From NCBI RefSeq assembly GCF_964204645.1, contig NC_134033.1, positions 4,870,231-4,934,230 on the forward strand: a stretch of 64,000 bases of DNA, written 5' to 3'. The notes under the pieces were generated by a model that ran no database searches, was not told where the DNA came from, and saw only the letters and a list, made by a program, of their open reading frames with translations. Below, piece after piece: positions 1-11,102 of the stretch (position 1 is the stretch's first letter; every line of letters begins with the position of its first letter). The position numbers and the translations under genes were made by a program. The stretch is from Tubulanus polymorphus (taxonomy: Eukaryota > Nemertea > Palaeonemertea > Tubulaniformes > Tubulanidae).

Positions 1-224
1 TATTCTTCAAAGTAATGACGACTTTGATAAACTCATAGGAATTGCAGAGACGGATCAATACACGAGCTTTTTATGCGCAGTTAACTCTTCTTTTCAAGAA
101 GTTTTTCTAGATGCGGGCTTTGCAGTAAATGATCCGTACAGTATGATCTCTGATCAAAATCTTACATTATTTCAACATTTCTTTCTCGCTCGATTTCTTC
201 AGCGCAAAACTACCCATTTTTCAG
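1..224 (+). other. Intron sequence before copy A Ig-receptor tail exon
   Basis: This stretch matches 36651-36874 almost base for base and ends in the same acceptor (TTTTTCAG). It should be the 3' part of the last intron of an Ig-type receptor gene whose other exons lie left of the window. One frame stays open across it in both copies. The base differences I checked in that frame change residues (Gly/Glu, Gly/Ala, Leu/Pro), so I read it as a chance open frame. Confidence 0.6.
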
Positions 225-672
225 ACGCAGGCGACGTTTCAGTGGAGATCGTGTGGACACTACACCCGAGTCTACAACACCGCAGCAACAACTCGAGATG
301 GTGCATGGAGTCAACGACGAGTTGAATGATGTCATAGATTCGGGTAACGAAACTGACATACCACACACCAGCAATCAGAAAGTTACTACAGATCCGTGCG
401 TGGATACTGAGGCCACAAACAACAAATATACGACTCCTTATATGGATATGGAAGCCGGGGGAGACACGCATAGAGATCAGTTCTCGAATCCCGAACCTTT
501 CGTGACGTATCATCAGTTAACGGAAGATACTGGTGAACCTGTGAAAGATGATATTCAACATACGGATTATTCTTACGCTTCTGTTGAATATACTCGTGAA
601 CAATTTCCATTAGGGGGCGCCACTGGACAAACAGTAACTGATTGTACATACACAAAACATACTAGGTTTTAA
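225..672 (+). CDS. Ig-type receptor copy A, last exon (cytoplasmic tail), partial gene
   Basis: This is the final exon of a single-pass receptor; the rest of the gene is outside the window. It is recognised only because it aligns to the last exon of the complete paralogue at 36875-37316. Entry is in phase 2 after an AG at 223-224. The tail opens with a run of arginines (stop-transfer type), then is acidic and rich in Thr/Pro/Asp, ending at a TAA in KHTRF. Tyrosine motifs seen are TPYMDM (a YxxM, the PI3K-p85 SH2 consensus), VTYHQL (a perfect ITIM: V-x-Y-x-x-L, bases 502-519), YSYASVEY and CTYTKH. In vertebrate receptors ITIMs recruit SHP phosphatases; that role here is inference. Compared with copy B it has two extra residues (Thr-Asp before YSY) and about ten replacements, but every motif tyrosine is kept. 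Confidence 0.75.
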
Positions 673-2070
673 TATATCGTTTGAATGGTTACAACATTTG
701 CTAAATGAAATCGACTAATCAACCAGGTGTCTAGTCTGGTTTGAGTCTCTGACTTGTGCAGCAGACGGATGGAGTTTCAGATCCGTGCACATCACTGCAC
801 CACACAACTTATGCACTGGGTTGTCCATAACATTCTCCCTTTAAATAGGACATCACCGAGAAATATCGTTTATCTTTAGCAAATGTTTACTTTGGTCGAT
901 TATACTCAAGCTGTAAATTGAAATTCCAATGATTAATCTTCAAAAATTAATCTTGAAATCGTTACCTTGAATAGAGTAAGCGTCAAGTCAAATAGTCATT
1001 TGTAGCTTAACTAGATTTGTTTTTAGTAAGTATGAGCTTCGTCGAAAACTTGGTAATGTTTATGAGACAAGGAATGCTTTACAAAGATAAAACAGGATTC
1101 TCAACAAGGATACACACAAAATAGGAATTATTGTCGAACAGATATGTAAATAGATATAATATAGTATTATGTACAATCAGACATTGTGCTGAAAAACCAT
1201 CGTGAATATTACAGCTGGCATTAACTGTGCGAGAAAGATAAAGTTAGGAAAGTCACTTTTTATGTTAATAGTTCATTGGTTATCTCGCTTGCCGCAAACT
1301 CTTAACGTTTTTGGCATCGTTTGACAACTATGACGTCATGCCAATGCTTGTTAATTGATCGAAAGTCGTAGTAAAAATAACGCCGACGCTTCTCATTTTC
1401 GTAGTAACTACAAATTGAAACTCCGTTTACGTGAAATATTAGACACAGCTGGAAATGACTAAACATAATGTTTCGATTATCCCCCTACAACAAAGCGTCG
1501 CCAGATTTATGATTTAATGGTCCACAAAAGTTATTTCATCACATATTTGCTCGTTAATTGCTACCAACATGCATGTATAACTGGCTTAGATTCAGAAATC
1601 TAAAAATGAAACTTCTAGGTATAACGAGGTCATGCGCCAGAATGTCAGTAGATGGCGCCACGTAAATGTAGATATAGTCGTTCTGGGAAACCCAGAAATA
1701 ATTTTGAAAAAATAAACGGCAACCCGAATTCGATTTTATTCTATCACGCCGTAACTCGTAAGTTTAAACACGGTTCACAACTCGAAAGTAAAACGGATCA
1801 TGATAGCGACACGAATACGAATACGCTCCAAACATTTCCATGGTAAGAGGATGGAAAAAACGGTACTTAAAAATAATTACATAAACGTTAATTAAAGCAT
1901 TTAAAACTTCATAAACTGGACTCACATTCTACCGCAGAGGTCTCCACATCTACCGCAGAGATTCAGAATTACGATTTAGACCGGACCTGGTACCAATTTC
2001 TGTCCACACACATATGTACATTCAGACTGGTCCAAAATTTGGACCGAACCTGGTTCGCTCTTTTAGAACC

Positions 2071-2092
2071 AAATTTAGACCGGTCTAAATTT
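2071..2092. repeat. Perfect 22-bp palindrome
   Basis: The arms AAATTTAGACC and GGTCTAAATTT meet with no loop. The copy B version carries one central G-to-A change. It lies inside a presumed MITE remnant and could be the fused ends of such an element. Confidence 0.7.
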
Positions 2093-2460
2093 CGTCTTGT
2101 GAACGCGCCCTTAGAATAAACCGAATTAGTCTTGGGTCTAACGGCAACCTTTCCTGTTTATACTCCCAAGTAGGCATTTGGTCGGGAGCACTCGGAGATC
2201 TTCAGTGATGATGAAGAAATGCCTCGAAAATATTAACAGTAAGAAAAAGTATACAACGACAAAAACGATATTTATTATTTCAACAGAAAATCCGTGGACA
2301 CACATTTCATGGGGTCGTGGGTGGTCGTGTACGTACGGAAGTGGATACGTAATGTCCTATCTATATGAGGTACAACCAAAAATTATCACGATTGATCAGG
2401 ATTCGCAATTGAGATTCACTTGGGGTAAATTGATGAATATGTACGAACAAACTACATTTT

Positions 2461-3009
2461 AACAATTGACTTTACCACTATATATTTGACTACAAGCAAC
2501 GTATGAATATATCTATATCGGACTATTTTACACTACTAGGCTACTATATCTGTTAGGCCACACAAAGAAATACCCTAGTTTCTCATCAGATTTTTATCTG
2601 GAAAGTGACGAAGGCGGGCGAATTTTATTTTTATTCCTTTTTTCGAATGAAAAAGTTGAAATAAAAAGCTAAACCTGAGACTTATAGAACAGACGCGGGA
2701 GGGAAGTTTTTTTTACCAATGCCAAACAAATACCATTAATGCAAGTAGAACATATGCAAAAAAAACTTTATTTAGAATTAAGTAGCTCCCAAAAACCTAT
2801 AAAATCAAACTATATCGACTCATTTAATGGAAACTAATTTTCGCAGGTTTCACGCTTCCTCGTAATAAGTAAAATAAAACAAACTTGGCGCTGTTTTTGT
2901 CACCGTAAATGTTGATTACATGGACGTCGAGGATGAGCATATTAACGCCCGCAGAAAAAAATACAATGGACACTATACAGCTACGCAGGCGAGCGGGTTT
3001 TAATTTTTT
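2461..3009. other. 549-bp segment present in copy A only
   Basis: Copy B jumps directly from ACTACATTTT to ATCAAAAAAC, while copy A holds 549 bases between these words. Both edges in copy A are T-runs, so a microhomology-mediated deletion in copy B is the simplest reading. The segment has no terminal repeats or target duplication that would mark it as an insertion. I see no gene in it. Confidence 0.75.
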
Positions 3010-6000
3010 ATCAAAAAACGCTTTGTCTTTTTAGTTTTTATTAGGGATTTTTTCATGGTGTGGGTGGCATTTGACTTTCTTGAGAAACTAGTTTGTCGTG
3101 TGGTCTTTGACTACCAACCGATGACTACTACGATCAACGTTCGTTATAACGCCAACATACTTAATGTGGTCGCTCACTTAACGCCATCGTGTTTCAGAGA
3201 ACAAATCTGCCAAATCCAACACAAACGAAAATTCTATTCTGTATGAGATGTCAATTTTGTTATAATGCAGTGTGTTCAATTGGTCCCAATAGTGGCATTT
3301 AAAGGACTTCTACTGTATATCCATACGACACTACTTTACGTATTTGACTACATCTATATTATGAACATAAGTTTAATGAATCACATTTGACTAATGCCCT
3401 ACCGTAGCAATTTGTTTCGAAGTTCGACGATAAGTAGATACTGTTACTTTTTTTATTGTGTCTACATTTTCCGATGCAAGCTTTCTATGAGTATATTTAA
3501 ACGACTGTAAGACATCTCTAGAGAATGCTGAGCAGCAGGTTTGACTAGTTTGCCATCTAGAGGTAATACAAGTTATGAATCTGTCTTCAGTCTGGTAACC
3601 ACGCCTATACCTATTAGATTACATCGTCCCGGGCATGAGACCATCGGTTGAAGAGTTCTTTTAATCTACTCAATTTTTGGCGGCTCGACTAAAATTGAAT
3701 TTCGCTCGACACATATCGAACACTCGTTTGTTGGCGATGAAAGCCAAGAAAACCAGAAAACCTTGAGACGAATTCAACAAATTGAAGAAATACCAGAGAT
3801 AATCGTTATTTACGAACGACGCTACGAACCCGACGATCCATGTTACCCCGGTCACTAAAGCCATCAGATAGAAAATGAATGTGGTCGTCCTCTTCTGTTT
3901 AGCGTTAGATGAAGAAGTGGACATCGCGGAAAATGACCGGTGAATGCAGTAAACTGTAGCTACGAATAGAATTATACTGACCAGATCGATAATACCGATC
4001 GGTAGAATGAACGCCATCAATAGGGAGAAACTGGAACTAAACCAACAAGTAACGGGGCTTCCGTAAACCGCACCGGAGTAATGAGTGGTATCGGTGTTGT
4101 GTAGGACGATACAGGGTCCGACAATGAGGAATGGAGAAAACCAAACTGATAGTAGATAGTACAGTAACGTCTTAGTAGAATCGACCAGTTTACGAATAGT
4201 GGAAAATGTAAGGAACATGTGAATAGAAACAGCGGCCATAGAAGCGAAAACAACCATCCAAATATAGTGTTTAACAGCAGCCATCGACACGCATAGTAAT
4301 CGATTATCAACGCCAACCAGGCTGGAAATATGAAGAGTTTGAGCCAAGGCGAGAGTTATACAGAGATTGATGATGAGTTTACCGGGAAGAGTTCGCAGAT
4401 CGGGAATATTCAAATAGATTACCACCGTTATCACGAGACTGACGACGGACAGACAGCTACAGGTGAAGGTAATCAGGAAATCGTGATCGGAAAATAACGA
4501 ACTGACCGTTATTTTGAATTTTGAATTGTTTTGTCGTCTGCAAACCATGGCTCCTGTACCAGAATACACTCGCACGCAGTCGATGATTTTAGTGGAACAT
4601 TTACTCGATTTTACTATTTTCGTTTTTCCGTCGTCGCTGGCGATTTGAAAAATTCTGTAATATTTGAAAGACGGGTTGGACTGGGCTAGAAACGAGTTAC
4701 TTCCGGTTTGGGTCATATTATTTTCTATGTCTGCCTCTGTATCGATGACGTCACAGCGAGTATTCTTAGTCAAACTCGTAGTCGACAACTCGTAACCGGA
4801 AATGGTCACCAGACTGCCATCATTACCGAATTGACACTTGATCATCGCCTCATATTTGCTCACGATTGATTCCATAGTGACGTCACCGAGAAACTCTTCG
4901 TGATTGGTAAGCGTGAAGTCGCGTCTGTACAATGACGATTCATGGCTTAAAGATGATAAACTTCCTATTTCTTTAATCTTTGATTTATCGACATCGCCGC
5001 AGACTTTCACTTTGAAATACATCAATTCATACCCGAAGTTTTTCATAACAAATCGCTGAGTTTCGTTAAACGTAATAAAGAAAGAGAAATACACGCGTAC
5101 GGATATTCTAGGCCATTCGTTCTCAACAAGCCGACAGACGGCGTTGTCTTCGACGGTACCCAGGAGCCGGTATCCACGTATACAGTCGTATCCGCGACAT
5201 CTACGCGTCTCCTGGTCAAATATTTCGTTTGTTTCCGAGCAGAGAAAGTCTTTCGGCGCCCACGAGATGACGGGCATTCCCGCAGTTCGAAATTCTACGC
5301 CGTTCGCGAGACTGAAATCGAGTAAGATATTCAAACCGAATGTTTTTTGGCCGGTTAGATCATAATTACAAACTAAGGTCGATTCGTTTAAAACACTGTC
5401 ACTCAGTTCACATTTCATACAGTAATAATTACGGTATGTTTTCACCCGTCCACCGACTACAGCTAATATCGGGTTAATCACCCGTCTGCATTTAGACCTT
5501 AAGTCTTGATCTGCTGACTCGTTGCAGTGTGACGTCACGGGTAGGTTACTGCGCATGCACGGTTGTAAAACCATGCGAAGTTTCCTGTGATGCGCGTAAG
5601 ATAAACGACAATCTTCGGGCAGCCGAACCTTCGCGGTATCGTCGCTTAAAGACGCGTTGTGCACGCTCGTGATGACGTCATCGATTCGTGTTGTGTTAGT
5701 GCACTGCAGGACGAGACTAGCCGGTTCGTATCGAGTGTCGTTGAACCCGTGACACATCGCGCAATACATATTCTTAAAGGGAAGCCAGTCGTCGATGTAG
5801 ACGGGAATCGTCGTAGCTAGATTACTGGACGGCGATTCGCAATAGCGACGCACGTCTGAATTCAAGTCGAAATCACTCGGGCATCGACCGATCGCTAAAC
5901 CTTTTGACTGATACGTCTCGATTCCGATTCCGTATATACAGTCGGTCCATTGAATTTGTTGTATCGTTTTTTTTTCGTCTCAATTCGTCCGCGTCGCTTC

Positions 6001-6285
6001 TTATGACGCACTTTCCAATCAGGTCACAACAGTTGTTGAACAGTCCACAAGTACATAAATTAGCCAAACAACCCGTGACTGGACAAACTCGAACTAAATC
6101 ACCATCTTCATCTATTTGCTCTGATGCCACCTTGTAATCTCCGATCAGTTGGCTGTTTTTGTTGTCGCCTCTTTCGGGAATTTTTCGACCAGGAATCCCA
6201 CGTGCGTTACCCGTTATCCCAGTTCCGGGAATCTGTCTACTCGGCATTCCAGATTCTGGAAATCGTTGGGCCGCGATGAAATAAT

Positions 6286-7434
6286 CTGAAATAATCATGC
6301 GGCTTTTAGTTTCGTTTTTTTCGATAAAACACTTAATACGCAGACCCCCGTTTTCTCCCTGCCCCTCGCCACTTGAGCCGCGACCACACGAGCGTTTTTC
6401 TTTCGAAAAAATCTTGAACGAATTTGCCAAATCTCACTTAACCCTGGGATACCCAAACATACTTCTGACAGTAGGGCATACCCCATATTTATTTTTTTTC
6501 AGTTCATTTGGGTCCCCTATGACCAATCAATATCAGTTTTGGGTATATTTTCACATCAACATGCTTTTTGCGAGGGGTCACATATGACCCCCAACTGCTT
6601 CATTATTAGTTAAGAGTACCTAAATATTTTCAGAGAAACTTCATAATATGAAAAAGTGCATCCTTTGCCCAGTGTTCCATATATGACCCCAATTCGTTGA
6701 TTGAAAACGTACAAGCTACGTTTTGGCTATGTGTCATTTAGGGTGGTAAATTTAATTTATGGAGCGCCACCATTTCTACCCGTTCAAACATGTCGATACA
6801 ATATCGTAATTTCTAAGTGAAAAACGTTTTCTTTAAGAATAATTAAAATCTGACTAAACAGATCCGCTCGAAAATTTAGAACCGAATCGGTCTTTTGGTT
6901 CGTCTAAATTGGTCATTAATCTAAAATACTCAACAAATTCAGAACAGATCTGGATCAGTTTCGTATGGTGGCTGATTCGAGCTATTCTAAAAAAAAATTC
7001 GACCGATGAAACGATTAAACAATTTTCATAATCGTTTTTTTTTCTATTTAACGCGCGGGAATTCAAAAAGTTTGGTTTGTCTCGCGCGATTGAACGAAAA
7101 ATATTGAATTCTCGCGCGGGAAAACCGCCAATGTGAAAATTTTTTTATCGTTGCTCTAGCCGTGCAGAAAATGTATTAGTATGGCCCGAATCAGCCACCA
7201 TAGCTTTTGGTTGGTCTAAATACGTCAGTGTTGAAAAAGAATGGGCCAATTTAGAACGAGCCATTCGCAAGTTGTGCACCCTCGGTCCGTTCTAAATTCG
7301 AACGGAATAAATTTACACGGACTACATTTTTACGGACTAAATTAAGTAACACAGTGTGAACACGGCTGATATATGCGAATCTCTAAATCGTAAACTTTCC
7401 CCGCAAGAAACTAACGAAATAGTTTTTGACTCAC
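6286..7434 (-). other. Intron of GPCR copy A
   Basis: GT-AG intron between the signal-peptide exon and the ectodomain exon. It holds a 239-bp MITE (6964-7202) set inside a larger repeat rich in TCTAAATT words, whose end reads GTGTGAACACGGC. Copy B's intron (42439-43941) keeps only a short trace of that outer repeat (43265-43345) and has different insertions. Confidence 0.6.
6964..7202. mobile_element. 239-bp MITE with 19-bp terminal inverted repeats
   Basis: The left end TATGGTGGCTGATTCGAGC and right end GCCCGAATCAGCCACCATA are inverted repeats with one mismatch. The outer TA on each side is probably the target duplication, as in Tc1/mariner-type MITEs. Inside are two CGCGCGGGAA words and no reading frame. 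A single matching end occurs at 48651-48669. Confidence 0.75.
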
Positions 7435-7545
7435 CGGTGCAGACGATCAGTAGAAGAAATCGATTTACGAAGGATTGGCGCGACATCTCAAACACAACTC
7501 GATTGGCAACTCGTAAATGAGATCGAGTAGAACGACTTTTGCCAT

Positions 7546-7551
7546 CTTATA
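7546..7551 (-). promoter_or_regulatory. Probable TATA box of GPCR copy A
   Basis: On the - strand this reads TATAAG, about 60 bases before the ATG at 7486. The same block, inverted at 31727-31734, has the stronger form TATAAAAG. Copy B does not share this element; similarity to its upstream region stops near 44080. Confidence 0.45.
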
Positions 7552-7599
7552 CGGTTAGATATCGTAACCTGTTATTATCTTCACCAGATATCACAGGCT

Positions 7600-7965
7600 G
7601 TTCGCGAGGCATAATAATAATATCTTTGATCATAATGATAATGATTATATGTGTCTTATATAGCGCTAAAGCTGCTCAGAGCGTTTCAGATTTTACGGTA
7701 TTAATACCCCAACCATTTTGATACCCTCACATGTATCAGTCATCTCTCCCTGGAGAGAAGTAACAGCCTAGCTAGGCGCTCAGGAGTCATCTATCAGACC
7801 CTGTACCTGTTTTCTCCTGGGTGGAGAGAGGATAAGTGTCTTGCCCGAGGACAATACGGTAATGTACGGGTTTCGAAACCACGACCTGGCTTCCCTGATC
7901 AGCCGAACGCTCTAACCGCTCCGCGCTCCACACCGAGGCGTGGATACAGTAATCCATCATATCGA
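7600..7965 (-). mobile_element. tRNA-derived SINE upstream of GPCR copy A
   Basis: Read on the - strand it has a tRNA-like head (GAGCGGTTAGAGCGTTCGG, then the B-box-like GGTTTCGAAACC) and a body with TCGGGCAAGACACTTATCC and CCACCCAGGAGAAA. The tail has a GCGCTATATAAGACACATA word followed by an ATT-rich end. This is the general plan of tRNA SINEs of marine invertebrates. A second copy is at 31330-31650 on the + strand. Confidence 0.75.
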
Positions 7966-8188
7966 GTGCCCATACTTTAATTTTCGAATCGAGCCAGGGC
8001 TCTGGATCCGCCCCTGATAGTAACTATAGGAGTCATGCTCCGTTGCGGGAGATCTCTATTTCGCAGCGCGACAAGCTGAAGCACAAACACCGCCACACAT
8101 AACTAGAAACTAAAATTCCGAATTTTGCGTCCGAAATAAATATACAGATAAAAATTCATGGAGTAATTCAGTGACTGTATTAGCGCGC

Positions 8189-8735
8189 TTAACTGATAGG
8201 GGTCTGATTTACACCGGGTATTAGATAAATCAGGACCAGTATGACGCATAGTGGGATTGAAGTCACGATAAAGAACACGCAGACCGGAGCCACCATTATC
8301 GTGGCTTGATTCGCGCTCGAGTTCGATTTACTGTTCTCGACTTTTTTTTCATCTGATTCATTCTATAGAAAATACAAGCCGTGATGAAAATAAGGCTTAA
8401 TGTCGGGTTAAAACCTTGTATCGTGACGATGAATAGTTAGGTGACCGTCATTAGAGTGGGATCGCTGAGGTAACAACCGTGTATATCGTCGTAACGGTTA
8501 ACGGTCAATAGAAACAGACTTATACCGGCGCAGATGACGAACGTTAGAAACGCCGTTAATGAAGTCTTAGTCGGTGTCCAAAAACTGGGACCCGAAAACG
8601 GAAATCGGATGATACAAAGACGCTCGACCCCGATCATAATCAGGAGACTGGGTGCGTAGCAACAGGTGGTGTTGTTGAAGAACTGTTGACCCGCGCAGAG
8701 GAACCAAGAGTTCAGGGGTATACAAATATAGCTTT
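8189..8735 (-). pseudogene. Rhodopsin-class GPCR fragment, TM3 to TM6
   Basis: On the - strand, from high to low coordinates, it gives TM3 (CAGQQFFNNTTCCYAPSLL then VERLCIIRFPF, the E/DRY position), TM4, an extracellular loop with the conserved Cys (DIHGCYLSDP), TM5 (LSLIFITACIFYRMNQM) and TM6 (VAPVCVFFIVTSIPLC). An in-frame TAA sits after LMTVT, and a run of eight T near 8342 shifts the frame between TM5 and TM6. TM1, TM2 and TM7 are absent. A paralogous piece is at 11897-12130. Confidence 0.75.
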
Positions 8736-8995
8736 GACCCTAGACCTAGTCTTCAGTCATTGAATTTTATATACTCTACTTACGGGTCAAATTTAAAACA
8801 GTGTCTTAACCGTGTTCAAATTAAGCAAATCTTGCATTAAACCTCGTCGAAATATAGAAATGGCGCCAGGTATAGGTCTCTTTTTCCCTTTTGAAAAATG
8901 TTGTGTGAAAAAAAACAAGGAAAAATTCTGTTTTTGTATGGAAAATGAATATGTAGAATCCTTTCACTTTTGTGTGAAGAAATGTAAAAGTTTAA

Positions 8996-9045
8996 GAATC
9001 TTGCATCTCATCCCAGGTTTAGATAGAGTGCTATATGTAGTTAAA
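8996..9045 (+). repeat. 50-bp dispersed repeat, first copy
   Basis: Begins AGAATCTTGCATCTCATC and ends GCTATATGTAGTTAAA. It matches 11853-11902 with about two mismatches. Both copies lie beside fragments of the same rhodopsin-class GPCR. Confidence 0.7.
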
Positions 9046-9067
9046 CATTCTGTAGAATTCAAAAAGC

Positions 9068-9137
9068 CTCGGTGGTCTAGCGGGAAGACGCCGCGCTAGC
9101 AAATAGCCGGTCCGGTTTCGAATCTTGCTCTATTTTC
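9068..9137 (+). repeat. tRNA-like sequence, probable SINE head
   Basis: TGGTCTAGCGG fits the polymerase III A box, and GGTTTCGAATC about 40 bases on is a near B box. There is no paired acceptor stem, so this is not a working tRNA. It is most likely a decayed tRNA-derived SINE. Confidence 0.5.
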
Positions 9138-9344
9138 TCTTCTCCTTTCTCAACACTTTCCTACTTCGTGACTCATGGTTTGGCCTAGGTCTATAAAAAA
9201 TTCTATGAAAATAAGTTTTTCTCGTGTTGACAAAAAATATCAGTGCTGTCTGTATCGGTTTTTTTTTGCGAAAGTTCAATGTACCTTGAACTTGGCGCCC
9301 GGTTCGTGCGTCCCCTGTGGAAGAAGCTTGCCCGCGTATGTTTT

Positions 9345-10450
9345 TCAAGCGCGGCCGGGTTTACATTTCTGCGTCGTTAACTCAACGACAGCAAGTCTGA
9401 ATTTACTGTTAGACAAACAATAGACTAGAAAGTTCATACACGAATCGACCACGGTCAGACCGATGGCGATTTTTCGCTGAACCATCCGCGACTCGTACAC
9501 GTTTAGATCAGCTATAGGAGTGTCCGGTATGGCGAAACCCGCGCGCTGCATCCGTCCGATAAACAGCAGCGATTCACAACCGACGAATACTGCGACGAGA
9601 GCGAACGACATTCTCAATGCGCGCAACTCCAACGTGTTGGAAGTTTGATTCTTTATCGCCGCCGAACGACTTTTCCCGATACCTGAAAATTTGTTCACGA
9701 TCAAAGCGACGATCAAAACGACGTTGACGGCGAACAGCGCGATCATCGGAGCGATGATGTTGATTAGGGTGCCCTGCCAGCCTTCCAGACGAGCTTTCCA
9801 GTGACCGAAAATGCGATGGAAAAAAGGGAAAAACCTGCCTTGCCCGAGAGTAGGGGAATAGTGAATACATCGCTGCGGCACGAGTGCGCGGTCCAAAATA
9901 ATGACGGAATGAAACACAAAAAACTGAACACGGTCAACAAGAATATAACACAATTGACGACTTTCCGCGTCCAGAACACTCGCGATTTCAACGGGAAAAG
10001 CGTAATTACGAGTCGTTCCAAACTGATCAGAATAACACACCAGTTTCTGATCAGCTGGAAGATGTAAAACGGTCCTAAAGCGACCTGCGTGAATTCCCAG
10101 CCGAAAAACCAGTCGTCTATACGCAAAACGGTGTCGCCTAGATGTACGTAGAGGTGAATCGCGCGTAGAGGATACATGACGAACACGCTCGACGAGTAAC
10201 ATATGTCGAAAATCGCGAGAACTTTCAGTAGATAGTAGATATCCTTGTTCATCTTTTTCAAGACTAGGATCGTCGTGACGTTCAAAACGACGCCCGATAT
10301 CGTGGCCGGTCCGTAGAAAAAGATGTACAGATAAACGCTGATTTTATACTCTAAACGGATGGGCAGTTCAGCCCGGGCCCTATCGCAAACTCCGAGATAG
10401 ACTCGTTTTGTGGTAATAGTCGACAGAACGGTGGTGTTTGAGTCAGCCAT
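9345..10450 (-). pseudogene. Rhodopsin-class peptide GPCR with one frameshift
   Basis: Single-exon 7TM receptor of the FMRFamide-receptor-like type, starting at an ATG (10450, MADSNTT). TM1 has GVVLNVTTILVL, TM2 has LAIFD, TM3 has RNWCVILISLERL (ERL at the DRY place) followed by PLK, and TM7 has SCMNFLVYCLSNSKFR, where NPxxY is replaced by NFLVY. Such receptors usually bind short amidated peptides. The frame changes in the second extracellular loop, between about 9880 and 9780, after the conserved Cys (HSCRSD). The stretch contains TTTTT and TTTTTT runs. Total length is one base short of a multiple of three (1106 = 3x368 + 2). It is otherwise complete at about 367 residues, so it is either a recent pseudogene or a base-call error. 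Confidence 0.8.
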
Positions 10451-10504
10451 CGGTTGTCTAGCAGCTCCTCGCGCCCATTGCAAATTTACTCTCTGAAATA
10501 TCAC

Positions 10505-11069
10505 CCGCCTAAACTTGTCGACGTCAGTCAGTATACCCGCCTATTTTCAGTAGCAGGTAGAAATTTGTAAGACGACTGACTGCACGATGGTATATGTTGT
10601 CTAACCCGGAGGTGCAAGTTGATCGCAGGCCTATTCTAAATTATACAGCCACCGCTTCTGAACTATATGGAATATGAAGCTTGTTATTTTCAAAACTATA
10701 TATATGCATATATTCTTGTTCATGTTTAGCAAGTTTCAACTCGGATATTGGCTTATATAACGTTGAGATGTTGAGACTCGATAAGGCTGTATGTATGGTA
10801 AATGTCTCTTGCAGGGGTTGCATCGTCAATGAAAAACGACATTTTCTTCATACGGTTTTTGCATTCTTGCTAAATCCTCTTGTTGCGTGTCTTTTTTCGC
10901 AAAGCCGAACACTTCAAAAAATAACCTACGTTACCAAATCTTGAGGAATAGACAATTAGAAATGTTTGCAGTTTCAAAGCGGTAAACTACGCCAAAATCA
11001 GTACAGTTTGGACCAGGATTTGTTTTTACCCAATAAGACTGCTACCGAGTTAAATAGTGTATAGGATGA

Positions 11070-11102
<33 letters not shown>

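Larger units (their letters stand above)
673..3669. other. Spacer between Ig tail and GPCR copy A (duplicated block)
   Basis: About 3 kb separate the stop of the Ig receptor (+) from the stop of the GPCR (-), so the pair is tail to tail. The same spacer follows copy B (37317-39829). Three short open frames (1652-1846, 2178-2462, 3055-3246) recur in copy B. The nucleotide identity is so high that conservation alone proves nothing, they match no family I know, and 2178-2462 runs off its end in copy B. The region 1930-2120 contains repeated GGTCTAAATTT-type words and ends GTGAACGCGCCCTTAG, which looks like the remnant of a non-autonomous DNA element. Confidence 0.5.
3670..7486 (-). pseudogene. 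Secretin-superfamily (class B2/Methuselah-like) GPCR copy A, one frameshift
   Basis: Two exons: exon 1 7486-7435 (17 codons plus one base; signal peptide MSRQSFVNRFLLLIVCT; donor GTGAGT) and exon 2 6285-3670 (acceptor TTATTTCAG). It is the paralogue of 39830-43996. The product has a large Cys-rich ectodomain with many N-x-S/T sites, then seven hydrophobic segments and a short tail ending SRAAKN. Class B-type landmarks are LRTLPGKLIINLC in TM2 and NSSQGFLVFLAFIANKR in TM7. I see no clear GPS cleavage motif. The joined exons total 2668 bases, one more than a multiple of three. The extra base is in a run of nine T at 5967-5975, where copy B reads TTTTGTTT, so a full-length product is broken about 120 residues in. 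It may be a young pseudogene, a polymorphism or a sequencing error, because the rest is open. Confidence 0.8.
8736..9344. other. Gap with short repeats, no gene
   Basis: No supported gene. It contains a 50-bp word shared with 11853-11902 and a tRNA-like stretch (9068-9137). Several poly-T runs leave short open frames that look like chance. Confidence 0.5.

Noticed and set aside
1652-1846. 64-codon frame with identical translation in both copies
   Set aside because: The copies are too similar for this to show selection. No splice sites, domain or homologue recognised.
3055-3246. 63-codon frame in both spacers
   Set aside because: No recognisable domain; replacements (FD versus LG) occur between otherwise identical copies.
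9068-9137. tRNA gene
   Set aside because: A and B boxes are present but no acceptor or anticodon stem pairs. Treated as a SINE head.
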